Of a stretch of 48,589 nucleotides of DNA, positions 8,702 through 17,418 are shown piece after piece. The stretch is from Candidatus Poribacteria bacterium. GTDB taxonomy: Bacteria > Poribacteria > WGA-4E > GCA-2687025. The position numbers and the translations under genes were made by a program. A model generated the notes under the pieces. It was not told the DNA's origin. It searched no databases and worked only from the letters and a program-made list of their open reading frames with translations. The stretch's first letter is position 1. Every line of letters starts with the position of its first letter. The stretch is taken from assembly GCA_026004875.1 (NCBI GenBank), contig BPJZ01000021.1, positions 1 through 48,589 of the forward strand. Direction: 5' to 3'.

Positions 8702-10307
8702 GTGCCGGAACAGCGAATCTTTTTCTCCTGGATCGGGAAAACCGACCTGCGACCCCTTGCCGAGCGCCTTCCAGAAGACCGACGGGAGGAGTTTTGTCGA
8801 CTGATGGAGGGGAAACTCCCTCCGCTGACGGGGACCACCGGTCCGGTCCAAACGGTTCTGGCCCAAGCGGGGCCTTTTAAAGCCGGTGCACCTACTGAGC
8901 ACCTATCCGGACTGGCTGAACGATGAGTTTCTCCGACTGATCGCCACGGAATTAGAGAACTGCGAATGCACAGTTCACCGAGTGGAGCTTAGCTCGCCGG
9001 CCAGCTACGGGGCGGTAATGGAAGCGGTTCGAGGAGTGCTCGGGAAGGTAGAGGCTTCGCTTGCGGGGGGCCGGTACCGGTTGTGTTTTCACCTGTCCTC
9101 CGGAACGCCGGCAATGGCGGCGATCTGGATTCTGGTGGGGAAGACCCAGCCGATGCCGGCGTCATTTTACCAGACACACAACGGAAGGGCCTGGGAGGAG
9201 GAGATCCCCTTCGACCTCTGGTGGGACGTGGTGCCCCGCTTGGGACGCTCCGAGTCGCCGGACTTATGGAGTCGGCTGTTAACGGAGCTTCGAGAGTTTT
9301 CGGAGAGTTTTGGGGAGATCGTCGGCAACAGCGTGGCGATTCGACGAGCCAAGGCGATGGCCCAGCAGGCGGCTCCAAGCGGCGTTCCGGTGCTGCTGAC
9401 CGGAGAGACGGGAACGGGGAAGGAGCTGTTCGCACGGGCGATTCACCAGGCGAGCGGCCGAAAGGGCCGCTTCGTCGCGGTCAATTGCGGTGGAATTCCC
9501 GAAACACTTCTAGAATCGGAATTGTTTGGCCACAAACGGGGGGCCTTCACCGGGGCCGATCGAGATCGACTGGGGGCCTTCCGGGAAGCCGACGGAGGCA
9601 CCCTCTTTCTGGACGAGATCGGAGAGTGTAGTCCCTCGATGCAAGTGAAGCTGCTGCGGGCCCTGCAGCGGCCTCCCCAGTGCGTCATCCGACCGCTGGG
9701 GAGCGACCAGGAGGTCCCGGTCAACGTTCGGGTGATCGCAGCGACCAACCGTAACCTAATCGAGGACGTACGTCAGAGCCGGTTCCGGGAGGACCTCTAC
9801 TATCGGCTCTCGGTGGTCTCGATTCGCCTCCCACCACTCCGGGAGCGACGAACGGACATCCCGGCGATCGCCAAGGCGCTGATAGATCGAATCAACGAGG
9901 AGTTTCAAAACGAGGTGGGATATCGGAGGAAGCGCCTTTCCCCTGGGGGTTTAGCTTTTCTGGTCCGTCAACCCTGGCCGGGAAACGTTCGTCAGCTGCG
10001 GAATATGCTTCTACGGGCCGCGGTTCTGGTACCCGGCGAGGAGCTGGGAGCGGCGGAGTTGGCCCCGCTGATCGACGCGGAACCCCAGCAAGAAGAGCCC
10101 CCCCTGGATCGACCGCTGGGGAACGGCTTTTCGCTGGACGCGCTGCTGGAAGAGGTCCGCCGGCGTTATATCGAGCGGGCCTTGCGGGAGGCGAAAGGCA
10201 ACGTCGCCGAAGCGGCCCGTCTGCTGGGGCTCGGAAGTCGGAGCGCGTTGGACTATCACCTGCGGAAGCTTAAGCTGAACCCTCAGAGGTTCCAGCCCGG
10301 GGATTAA
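8702..10307 (+). CDS. CARF-domain sigma-54-dependent transcription activator (RtcR-like architecture; one frameshift)
   Basis: Bacterial enhancer-binding protein with an N-terminal CARF-type sensor. The likely start is GTG 8702, 7 nt after GAGGAG, giving VPEQRIFFSWIGKTDLRPL, a Rossmann-like opening strand. The frame slips near 8875-8882 (CCTTTTAAAG): AGPFKA continues as LKPVHLLSTYPDW once one T is removed. The CARF signature HLSSGTPAMAAIWILV follows near 9091-9138. The AAA+ domain has Walker A GETGTGKE, the sigma-54-contacting GAFTGA loop and Walker B GGTLFLDEIGE, all intact, and the C-terminus is a Fis-type helix-turn-helix (NVAEAARLLGLGSRSAL). RtcR shares the CARF-AAA+ layout, but sequence details differ, so I do not call it rtcR. 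It is divergent from a sigma-54 promoter and next to type III genes, so a cyclic oligoadenylate ligand is a reasonable inference. Confidence 0.88.
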
Positions 10308-10350
10308 AAACTACAGGGGGTCTCCGCTAGGCTCCACCTTTATCGTCAGC

Positions 10351-11859
10351 TCAGAGCCGATCGATCTCGCTGAGAAGAAGGTTTCTGAGCCGGACGTAAG
10401 GATCCCTCCGAGGAAGACGGTCTGGGGTCTGTTCCAACGTCTCCATCCGGCCCAGGATACGATCAACAACACTCTGATAGCTTTTCCCAGCTCCGGAGAG
10501 TTGTCCGCCCGGTAGCCTCTGCCGGAGCTCCGCTTCGTTGATCCCTCGAAGGTCGTGAAGTGCTCGATGGCGCAACTCTTCGACTGCTTTTAGCTCTTGG
10601 AGAAAATCGGTGATCTCCCTCGCTGTCTTTGCCCTTTCACTGCTTTCCCCTATTTTCCCAATTTGAATGAGGGCGTCCAGAGTCTTTCGGGTGATCGGAA
10701 TACTGTTCGCGTCGTCCTTAAGAGAGAGGTCCTCGAGAAGGGACTTAACTCCCCTCCGACCGAGATATCGGCTGAGGTCCTGAACGAAGACCTGTCCCCC
10801 TTGAGGCTTGAATCCGGTCAGGTGCCAGACCAGCTGCCGACAACAGGTCTCACAGAACATAGCAACTCGCGTGACAAATCCGATCCAGTCGGAGCGTTCC
10901 CACTGAACCCTTGCGGAGCGTTCGATGTCTCGCAGTCGGACGGAGGTCCAGGCGTAATCCTCCCCCGCTGACTCTCGAAGAGAGTCTATTTCCGGCACCC
11001 CCTGAAGACCTTCTAGGGCTTCAAAAGCCTGGCTAAAGTCCAGATTCAGGCGAGCTTGGCCATGCCCGAGGAGGGCGCGGATCTTCTCAGTGGTCGAAGT
11101 CTCGATCTCTTCGTCGTCCAGCAGTTTCAGGGCGCCGCTGTAATCGTGGCGCTGGATGAGCGCCCGGAGGGCACGGAGGATCGCGTTTCTCCGGAGCGGC
11201 CAAGTGTCAACGAACCTTGCGGCACCGAGCTCCCCCTTCACGCGGGCCTCGGGAGGGGGCTCGGTCGTTTCGACCAGCGCTGCTTTGGGACCGTAGAGGG
11301 CCACCAGCTGAGTGCTGAGCGCTTGGTTGAGAGCGGGGGTGCCCCCTCTAATCGAAGCAACAGCCCGTCCAAACGCTGAAGCTCTCGCGCCTAAAAACTC
11401 ACTGAAAAAGGAAACGGCGTCCTCAAAACTGGAAGGGTTTCCCAAATACTCGATGACTTCAACCGCTTCGATCTCATCGCTCCGAAACCGGTGAAAGAGG
11501 ATGTGCTCTTTGATCAGATGGGCCGACTCGATCGTGTCCCAGAGGGAGTGGCTCCTCTCATCGGGCGGGTTGCTGGTTCCGATGAGTACCAGCTGAGCGA
11601 TCCTCCCGAACTGCTCAAGGACCAGCTGAAGAGCGGGCTCCAAGATCGGCAGGCGAAGTCTCTCAGGTCTTGGAGGGTTCCGGCGTAGCTGGGCGGCGAT
11701 TCCTCGGGTTCCTCCCTGCTCAAGCCCGAGGTACTTCCGGACCTCTTCCCCTTCCTGATCCTTCCCAAAAGCCAGCCATCGAGGGGAGTCTTCGTCCCCC
11801 ACGTTCAGAGCGATATCGCGGTTCCCAAGGTTGGCGATGAAGACGAGTCCCTCCGGCAT
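10351..11859 (-). CDS. csm6: Csm6-like CARF-HEPN ribonuclease
   Basis: Ancillary RNase of type III CRISPR systems, expected to be activated by cyclic oligoadenylate made by Cas10 and to cleave RNA non-specifically. I chose ATG 11859 (MPEGLVFIANLGNRDIAL), which gives 502 residues; the frame stays open for 83 more codons upstream, but that part reads as the promoter region and looks non-coding. CARF signatures are LVLIGTSNPP (about 90-99) and SIRGGTPALNQAL (169-181). The middle part (RALIQRHDYSGALKLLDD) resembles the helical linker of Csm6. The HEPN catalytic motif R-x4-H is visible as RHRALH at about 430-435. It converges on the CARF-sigma-54 activator (43-bp gap) and is divergent from the cmr operon across a 408-bp intergenic region. 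Csm6 usually accompanies type III-A (Csm) complexes, but it is found here beside a Cmr operon. No frameshift is seen. Confidence 0.85.
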   Translation of the reverse strand: MPEGLVFIANLGNRDIALNVGDEDSPRWLAFGKDQEGEEVRKYLGLEQGGTRGIAAQLRRNPPRPERLRLPILEPALQLVLEQFGRIAQLVLIGTSNPPDERSHSLWDTIESAHLIKEHILFHRFRSDEIEAVEVIEYLGNPSSFEDAVSFFSEFLGARASAFGRAVASIRGGTPALNQALSTQLVALYGPKAALVETTEPPPEARVKGELGAARFVDTWPLRRNAILRALRALIQRHDYSGALKLLDDEEIETSTTEKIRALLGHGQARLNLDFSQAFEALEGLQGVPEIDSLRESAGEDYAWTSVRLRDIERSARVQWERSDWIGFVTRVAMFCETCCRQLVWHLTGFKPQGGQVFVQDLSRYLGRRGVKSLLEDLSLKDDANSIPITRKTLDALIQIGKIGESSERAKTAREITDFLQELKAVEELRHRALHDLRGINEAELRQRLPGGQLSGAGKSYQSVVDRILGRMETLEQTPDRLPRRDPYVRLRNLLLSEIDRL

Positions 11860-11896
11860 CGGAAGTCCCCCCAGGTGAGTAAGGGATCTAAGTTGG

Positions 11897-11924
11897 ATTC
11901 TACCCCGTAAAGACAAGATCTCAA
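11897..11924 (-). promoter_or_regulatory. Putative csm6 promoter
   Basis: Reading on the minus strand, TTGAGA (11924-11919) and TAGAAT (11902-11897) are separated by 16 bp, a good sigma-70-type pair. They end about 37 bp before the csm6 ATG, and GGGGGGA serves as a possible ribosome binding site. The neighbouring stretch 11930-11990 is unusually A/T-rich for this genome. Confidence 0.5.
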
Positions 11925-12073
11925 AAAACGCACAACGAGGGAGCGCCGAGAAAAAAAATTCATTTCTTATCGTAAAACTTTTAATTCTAGCGATACTCCC
12001 CCGAGCCGCTGGAAGGCCGTTCAGTTGGCTTCGCGAGGCGGATGGCCCCTGTTCTGAGGGTTGGCCTCTATCT

Positions 12074-12089
12074 TGCAAGACGACCTCCC
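12074..12089 (-). promoter_or_regulatory. Weak sigma-54-like element upstream of csm6
   Basis: The minus strand from 12089 to 12074 reads GGGAGGTCGTCTTGCA: GG and GC are spaced 10 bp apart and the -12 TTGCA is perfect, but the -24 block matches only at GG. It points to csm6, 215 bp away. It may be chance; it is listed because the neighbouring gene is a sigma-54 activator. Confidence 0.2.
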
Positions 12090-12152
12090 GGCTCGCCCCG
12101 GCCGGCAATACGTCCGACCCAGAGCGGGCTTGAAACCCGGAGGCGCCCCAAG

Positions 12153-12181
12153 CCGAGGGTCAGTTGAAGTGACCGACTCGG
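12153..12181. promoter_or_regulatory. Inverted repeat upstream of cmr operon promoter
   Basis: CCGAGGGTCA (12153-12162) and TGACC plus CTCGG (12170-12174 and 12177-12181) form a 10-bp dyad with a 7-nt centre and a two-base bulge. It sits about 18 bp upstream of the TTGACA of the cmr operon, an operator or activator position. Confidence 0.45.
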
Positions 12182-12198
12182 ACGAATAAAATCGTTAA

Positions 12199-12227
12199 TT
12201 GACACGAGGGCTGTTTTGTACAAACAT
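12199..12227 (+). promoter_or_regulatory. Putative promoter of the cmr operon
   Basis: TTGACA at 12199-12204, then 17 bp, then AAACAT at 12222-12227 (3 of 6 to TATAAT). It lies 40 bp ahead of the cas10 start. The -10 is weak, which fits a regulated promoter; the dyad just upstream supports that. Confidence 0.45.
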
Positions 12228-12267
12228 CTGGAATGAACCGGGGCAACCCGACAAAGGGGCCTGAACG

Positions 12268-14040
12268 ATGACCACCAAATCAAAGCACTACCTCGTCTTT
12301 CACCTGGGCCCGGTTCAGGGATTTATCGCCGCTGCCCGCCGGACGCAGGACCTCTGGTTTGGCTCTTGGCTGCTTTCGGAGCTGGCTCGTGCCGCCGCCC
12401 GTGAGCTGGCCAGGCTGCACGGAGGACAAATAGAGGTGCTCATTTTCCCGGCTCCTGAGAGGGTCCAGGAGTTGGAGGACTCCAAGTTTGCCGCCCCCAA
12501 CCGGGTGGTTGCCCTGATCGAGGGTGACCGAAATCCCAGAGAAGTCGCAGAATCGGTTCGGGCAGCGGTGATCCGTCGGCTGCGCGAGATCCGAAACGAG
12601 GCCTTTAACCGAGTACCGGGCGAGTTCTCCCGTGATCGGGCCGAAAAGCAGGTAGACGATCTCCTGGAGTTCTACTGGGCCTCCTGTGCTCTGGGCGGAG
12701 AAGTCGGCTATTCCCAGGCCAGGGAGCTGGCCGAAGCACTCCTGGAGTCCCGAAAGAAGCTCCGGGATTTTCAACCGGTGAGTTGGGGGGATTCCGTGCC
12801 CAAGTCCTCGCTGGACGGCCTCAGAGAATCGGTCATCCCAGAGGAGGCCTACAAGATTCTGACCCCTGCAGAGCGATGGGAGAAGTACCGAGTTCGAGGG
12901 TCTGAGCGGCTCTGCGGAGTGGCGTTGATGAAGCGCTGGGGAGCACTGCCCGACAAGGGCAGCTTCCCCAGCACCTCCGACATGGCTGTCGGGCCACTGC
13001 TCAGCCGGCTGGAGCGGATCGCTCAGGGGAGGGAAGAGGAGTATCAACAGAAGGTTTCCAATTTGGAGGACCGACTTCGGGAGCTTGGAGTTCCAGAGGA
13101 GGAGTTGCGGACCGGTTGGAATCGCCCGATCCTCGGAAGGCTGGGAGGTCAGCTTCTCTTTGAGGAACGAATGAGCGATCTGTTTCCGGAGGAGCCGGAG
13201 AAGGCCCAGCGGGCGGCCCGAACGGTTCGGCAGTTTTTGGACGAAGTCTTCGGTCCGGGTGTGCGACCGATCCCTTACTTTGCCGTCCTGCGAGCCGACG
13301 GGGATCAAATGGGGGAGACCATCTCCCGGCTGAAATCTCCTCAGGATCACCAGGAACTGTCCCGCTGCTTGGTTCAGTTTGCCCACAAGGCGAGAGAGAT
13401 TGTCGAAAGAGATCACGGGGGAGCCACAGTCTACGCTGGCGGGGACGATCTGCTGACCTTTTTGCCTTTACACCAAGCGCTGGAGTGTGCGTGCACGCTC
13501 CGCACGGCCTTCGGGAAGGCTCTGGAGTCTCTCCATCTATCCAACCCCCCAACGCTCTCGGTCGGAGTGGTGGTAGCTCACCACCTGGACCCGCTGAGCG
13601 ACACGCTGAACTTAGCCCGCCGGACGGAGCAGGCGGCCAAGTCGGTCCCGGGGAAGAACGCTTTGGCGGTGACCGTCAGCAAGCGGAGCGGCGACGACCG
13701 AACCGTCCAGGGCAAGTGGGGTGAGCTGGACGAGCGGTTGATCTGGTTCGCTCACCTGCACATGACGGATCAGATCCCCGACAGGGCGGCTTATCAGCTC
13801 CGCGAGCTGGTCGTCCGGCTGCCGGAAGAGAGACTCCCGGAAGCCGCCAAAAAGGAGGCTCTCCGCATCCTCAAGCGGAAGGAGCCTGAACGCGGGAGCT
13901 CAGAAGTTTCCCGAGAAGTTCTCAGGAGACTGGAGGGTTACCTGCACGCTGGGGTCTCCGTCGAACAGCTGGCCGAGGAGCTGATCGTTGCGCGGGAGTT
14001 TGCCGCTGCGAAGCTTCAGGCCAACCCTCAGGCCAGCTAG
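12268..14040 (+). CDS. cmr2: Cas10/Cmr2, large subunit of type III-B effector complex
   Basis: Large subunit and cyclic-oligoadenylate synthase of the Cmr complex. It starts MTTKSKHYLVFHLGPVQGF, the usual Cmr2 opening (LGPVQGFIAAARRTQDLW), and is 590 residues long, shorter than many Cmr2 proteins. The palm/cyclase signature VYAGGDDLLTF has G391-G392-D393-D394 intact, and the first palm motif LRADGDQMGETI is near residue 345. The N-terminus goes straight into the ferredoxin-like part, so there is no HD nuclease domain and single-stranded DNA cleavage by this subunit is not expected. The output therefore should be target RNA cleavage by Cmr4 plus second-messenger synthesis, matching the two CARF proteins next door. 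The gene is first in a tight plus-strand operon and ends 20 bp before cmr3. No frameshift is present. Confidence 0.96.
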   Translation: MTTKSKHYLVFHLGPVQGFIAAARRTQDLWFGSWLLSELARAAARELARLHGGQIEVLIFPAPERVQELEDSKFAAPNRVVALIEGDRNPREVAESVRAAVIRRLREIRNEAFNRVPGEFSRDRAEKQVDDLLEFYWASCALGGEVGYSQARELAEALLESRKKLRDFQPVSWGDSVPKSSLDGLRESVIPEEAYKILTPAERWEKYRVRGSERLCGVALMKRWGALPDKGSFPSTSDMAVGPLLSRLERIAQGREEEYQQKVSNLEDRLRELGVPEEELRTGWNRPILGRLGGQLLFEERMSDLFPEEPEKAQRAARTVRQFLDEVFGPGVRPIPYFAVLRADGDQMGETISRLKSPQDHQELSRCLVQFAHKAREIVERDHGGATVYAGGDDLLTFLPLHQALECACTLRTAFGKALESLHLSNPPTLSVGVVVAHHLDPLSDTLNLARRTEQAAKSVPGKNALAVTVSKRSGDDRTVQGKWGELDERLIWFAHLHMTDQIPDRAAYQLRELVVRLPEERLPEAAKKEALRILKRKEPERGSSEVSREVLRRLEGYLHAGVSVEQLAEELIVAREFAAAKLQANPQAS

Positions 14041-14060
14041 GAGTAAAGAGGAGCCGGACC

Positions 14061-15251
14061 GTGAAGACGATCTGGACGATTGAGCCGCGCGATCCGTTGG
14101 TCATCCGGGACGGAAGACCCTTTGGTCCCGTTCCCGGTGCGGTGGCGCACGCGTTGTCGTTTCCCTTCCCCTCGACGACAAGCGGGGCGCTGCGGACTCG
14201 AGAAGGACTTGGGCCCGACGGACGATTCGACCCAAACCAGATCGAGCGCGTCTTAGAGATCTCCGTTCGGGGGCCGTTGCTGGTCGAGCTAGACGGTTCC
14301 GGGGAGATCGCCCGCTGGTACGCACCGGCTCCAGCGGACGCAGTGCTGCTGGGCGGAGCCAAGTCGGAGCGGATCCGCCTCCGGCGGCTGGTGCCGTTGA
14401 AGTTTCCCGAAGGGATGGACAGCGATCTGCCGAAAGAGCTGTCTCCTGTGGGGATGTCTCGACTCGATCCCAGCAAGCCCTATTCCCATGCCTCCCGGTT
14501 CTGGTGCTGGTCCGCCCTTGAAGAGTGGTTGGTGAACCCCTCCGATCGGGAAGGGGTGCACCCCTCAGAGTTGGGAATCGGAGAGCTCCCCCTGGACTCG
14601 AGAGTGCACGTCTCCATTCAACCGGAGACGCTGACAGGGGCCGAGGGGATGCTCTTCCGGGTAGAGGGCCGAGAGTTTCTAGTGTTGGAGGAGCCTCAGA
14701 AGTTCAGCCGGTTCCGCCGGTTGGCACTGGCCCTCGAAGCGGAGACCAGTCAAGTCAAGCCCGGAGTTGCCCCGATGGCCGGAGAGCGACGGGTCGTCTT
14801 CTGGCGGAAGAGTCAACGGCCGCTACCCTCCCCTCCGGCGGGACTGATAGATCGGATTGCCCAGGAGAAGGCCTGTCGGGTGATCCTCCTGACGCCGGCC
14901 GAGTTCCAAAAGGGCTGGAAGCCAAGTCAGCTCCTCCAGCCCAAGGAGGGCGTCTCCCCGTCCCTGGTGGGAGCGGTGGTCGCTCGACCGGAAGTCGTCT
15001 CCGGATGGTCCTTCAAGGACAACCGGCCCAAGCCCACTCGGCGGTTGGCTCCCGCTGGGTCCGTGTACTTCCTTAAACTGGAAGGAGAGTCGGAGGCGAT
15101 CCAACAATGGGCAGAAAAGCTGTGGATGCGCAGTGTCAGTGACACAGAGCACGCCGCCCGGGACGGCTTTGGGCTGGCCGTCCTGGGAACCTGGAACGGC
15201 AAGCTGGAGTTTCTGACCCGAGAGGAGTCGGACGATGAGAAGGCCTCCTGA
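14061..15251 (+). CDS. cmr3: Cmr3, type III-B RAMP subunit
   Basis: Binds the 5' handle of the crRNA next to Cmr2 in the Cmr complex. It starts at GTG 14061, with AGAGGAG about 7 nt upstream, and reads MKTIWTIEPRDPLVIRDGRP; the EPRDPLxxRDGRPFG motif is diagnostic of Cmr3. Length 396 residues is normal. Its 3' end overlaps the start of cmr1 by 17 bp, indicating translational coupling. Confidence 0.95.
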   Translation: MKTIWTIEPRDPLVIRDGRPFGPVPGAVAHALSFPFPSTTSGALRTREGLGPDGRFDPNQIERVLEISVRGPLLVELDGSGEIARWYAPAPADAVLLGGAKSERIRLRRLVPLKFPEGMDSDLPKELSPVGMSRLDPSKPYSHASRFWCWSALEEWLVNPSDREGVHPSELGIGELPLDSRVHVSIQPETLTGAEGMLFRVEGREFLVLEEPQKFSRFRRLALALEAETSQVKPGVAPMAGERRVVFWRKSQRPLPSPPAGLIDRIAQEKACRVILLTPAEFQKGWKPSQLLQPKEGVSPSLVGAVVARPEVVSGWSFKDNRPKPTRRLAPAGSVYFLKLEGESEAIQQWAEKLWMRSVSDTEHAARDGFGLAVLGTWNGKLEFLTREESDDEKAS

Positions 15252-16530
15252 AATTGCTCCCCCAGCGGTGAGTCCCGATCTGAGCAGGCGCCAGAAAGGC
15301 CAGCAGTCTGTTCCCCTGGTGCGGGAGGAACGTCACTACCAGCTGATCACCCCCCTATGCGGAGGAGGAGTGTGTCCACGAGAGGCCGATCCGATCACAA
15401 CGGTTCGGGCCTCGGAGGTTCGGGGTCAGCTGCGCTTCTGGTGGCGGGCCTGCCGCGGAGGGCGGTTCCAGGGCGACCTATCCGCCATGCGCGAGGCGGA
15501 AGGAGAACTCTGGGGCGCCGCTAGTACGCCCACCAAAAAGCGGCCCTCTCAAGTGACTGTCCGAATCACGCAGGTAAAGGAAGGGACGAAGGACACCCCC
15601 TATCAGACCCGGACGCGGCCCTCCCCCGACTGGCGCGATCTGGCCTACGCGGCGTTTCCCCTGGCCCCGAACCCTGAGAAAGAGATTCTGGCGGCTGAGG
15701 TGCGTTGGGACGTAGAGTTTTCCTTGGAGATCGTTTATCCGGAGTCTCAGCGGGAGGAGGTTGAGGCGGCGCTGTGGGCCTGGGAGACCTTCGGGGGGAT
15801 CGGCGCGCGGACCCGGCGGGGCTTTGGTGCCCTCTGCCGCGTGGACCAGGAGGGTCGACCGAAGGGCGTAGCTCCTTCCCCAGAGGAGGTGGAAGAGTTT
15901 CTCAATAAAGCACTGCAAAGGCACGTCGTCGAGGGAACGTGGCCGCAGGGGGTTCCTCATCTTGCGCGAGGTTGGAAATCAACCATCAACGGAAAAGTAG
16001 TGCGTTCCGGTCCCCCTACCGATGATGCGGTTGACAGGTGGGAAGAACTAATTGAGAAACTTAAGAACTTCCGTCAGTCGCGCCGTCCCGGAAGAAACTC
16101 CAACCGTCCGGGGAGGAGCCACTGGCCCGAACCAGATGAGATCCGCCGAATCACCGGGCGTCGAGCGAGGATACACGGCTATCCAGTCAGTCATACTTCC
16201 AAGTTTCCCCGGGCGCAGCTTGGACTGCCGATTATCTTTCACTTCAAGGATGAAGCGCTAGGAGATCCTCACAATACGACGCTCGAGGGTCAGCAGGCGG
16301 GACATACCCGTTTCGCCAGTCCGTTGATTCTCCGGCCGTACCTTTGTGCCGATGAGGAAGCGGTTGGCTTGGCGGTGGTTCTCCGGGGATCTCAGCTTCC
16401 GACGGTGATTCTCAAAGACGCTCCTGGGAATCCTGTGGTTGACACAACGCTGGCCCCTAGTGAGGCCGCGTCGATCCCTCCGCTGGACGGGGATCCTGAC
16501 GTTCTTCGAGCCTTCTTGAAGACCCTCTGA
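15235..16530 (+). CDS. cmr1: Cmr1, type III-B RAMP subunit
   Basis: Cmr1 caps the 3' end of the crRNA in the Cmr complex. The ATG at 15235 is preceded by GAGAGGAG inside cmr3. Family marks are LITPLCGGG, the motif ASEVRGQLRFWWRA, and the glycine-rich RAMP loop GIGARTRRGFGAL. The first 30 residues (proline- and arginine-rich) extend beyond the usual Cmr1 start, so a shorter product is possible. 431 residues, no frameshift, 14 bp before cmr4. Confidence 0.94.
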   Translation: MRRPPEIAPPAVSPDLSRRQKGQQSVPLVREERHYQLITPLCGGGVCPREADPITTVRASEVRGQLRFWWRACRGGRFQGDLSAMREAEGELWGAASTPTKKRPSQVTVRITQVKEGTKDTPYQTRTRPSPDWRDLAYAAFPLAPNPEKEILAAEVRWDVEFSLEIVYPESQREEVEAALWAWETFGGIGARTRRGFGALCRVDQEGRPKGVAPSPEEVEEFLNKALQRHVVEGTWPQGVPHLARGWKSTINGKVVRSGPPTDDAVDRWEELIEKLKNFRQSRRPGRNSNRPGRSHWPEPDEIRRITGRRARIHGYPVSHTSKFPRAQLGLPIIFHFKDEALGDPHNTTLEGQQAGHTRFASPLILRPYLCADEEAVGLAVVLRGSQLPTVILKDAPGNPVVDTTLAPSEAASIPPLDGDPDVLRAFLKTL

Positions 16531-16544
16531 GAGGACAGAGCCAA

Positions 16545-17414
16545 ATGAGCAACGCACGCCTATCGTTCGTCCACGCGCTTTCACCGCTTCATCCGGGGAC
16601 CGGTCAGGGGACCGGCGCCGTTGACCTGCCCGTCGCGCGGGAGAAGGCTACTGGCCTGCCCTACCTGCCGGGCTCCTCGCTGAAGGGCACCCTCCGGGAC
16701 GCCAGCACAGAGCCGATGCGGACGAAACTCTTTGGTCCGGACCGGACGAACGCCCCGGACCACGCCGGGACGGTTCAAATCACCGACCAACGGCTGTTGC
16801 TGCTGCCGGTGCGGAGCCTTCGGGGCACCTTCGCCTGGACGACCTCGCCGTTTCTGCTTCGCCGCTTGACCCGGGACGCCTCCCAGACGGAGGTAGGCCA
16901 GCCCCCTGCGCTGCCCACAGTCCAGGCGCTGGATCGCTGCCTGACACCGAAGGAAAGCCTCCTTTGCCTTTCCCCCTCTCAGGTGGTCCTGGAGGACCTA
17001 GACCTGAACGTTCAAGGGGGTCAGGAGTCCCTTACGGAAGCGTGGGCCCGGTGGATCGGGGAGCGGGTCTTCCCTGACGACACGGACTGGCAAGGGGAGC
17101 TAGTCTCCCGGTTCCTCATCGTCCACGACGACCTCTTGGGCTTTCTGCTGGAGACCGCCTTAGAGGTCTTCTCCCGGATCGCCCTCGAAGAGGACGCCAA
17201 GACGGTTCGCCGGGGCGGCCTCTGGTACGAGGAGGCGCTTCCGGCGGAGACGGTGCTTTCGGGACTGATCCTCTTCACTCCGGTTCAGAAGGTGGAGCTG
17301 ACCGCCGAGAAGGCGTTTGGAAAGCTGGAAGAGCTGACCGCAAAGCCTCACCAGCTGGGCGGCAAGTCGACGGTGGGGCGGGGCCTCTGCCGCGTTGTGA
17401 TCGCGAAAGGGTAA
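16545..17414 (+). CDS. cmr4: Cmr4, backbone and target-RNA-cleaving subunit
   Basis: Cas7-like backbone subunit that cuts target RNA at 6-nt intervals. The ATG at 16545 follows GAGAGGA. It shows HPGTGQGTGAVDLPVAREK near the N-terminus, with Asp27 in the position of the catalytic Asp of known Cmr4 proteins, and the RAMP motif GLPYLPGSSLKGTLRD. The C-terminal LGGKSTVGRGLCRV is the second glycine-rich loop. 289 residues. Target cleavage should be intact. Confidence 0.95.
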   Translation: MSNARLSFVHALSPLHPGTGQGTGAVDLPVAREKATGLPYLPGSSLKGTLRDASTEPMRTKLFGPDRTNAPDHAGTVQITDQRLLLLPVRSLRGTFAWTTSPFLLRRLTRDASQTEVGQPPALPTVQALDRCLTPKESLLCLSPSQVVLEDLDLNVQGGQESLTEAWARWIGERVFPDDTDWQGELVSRFLIVHDDLLGFLLETALEVFSRIALEEDAKTVRRGGLWYEEALPAETVLSGLILFTPVQKVELTAEKAFGKLEELTAKPHQLGGKSTVGRGLCRVVIAKG

Positions 17415-17418
17415 ACCG

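Noticed and set aside
12121..12140. CGGGCTTGAAAC resembling the 3' end of the CRISPR repeat
   Set aside because: Only the last 12-13 bases are similar (10 or so matches), with no similarity in the rest of the repeat; chance is sufficient. A stray anti-repeat is not supported.
12280..13416. A 378-codon open frame antisense to cas10
   Set aside because: The plus strand encodes a well-conserved Cas10; there is no ribosome binding site or recognisable motif on the other strand.
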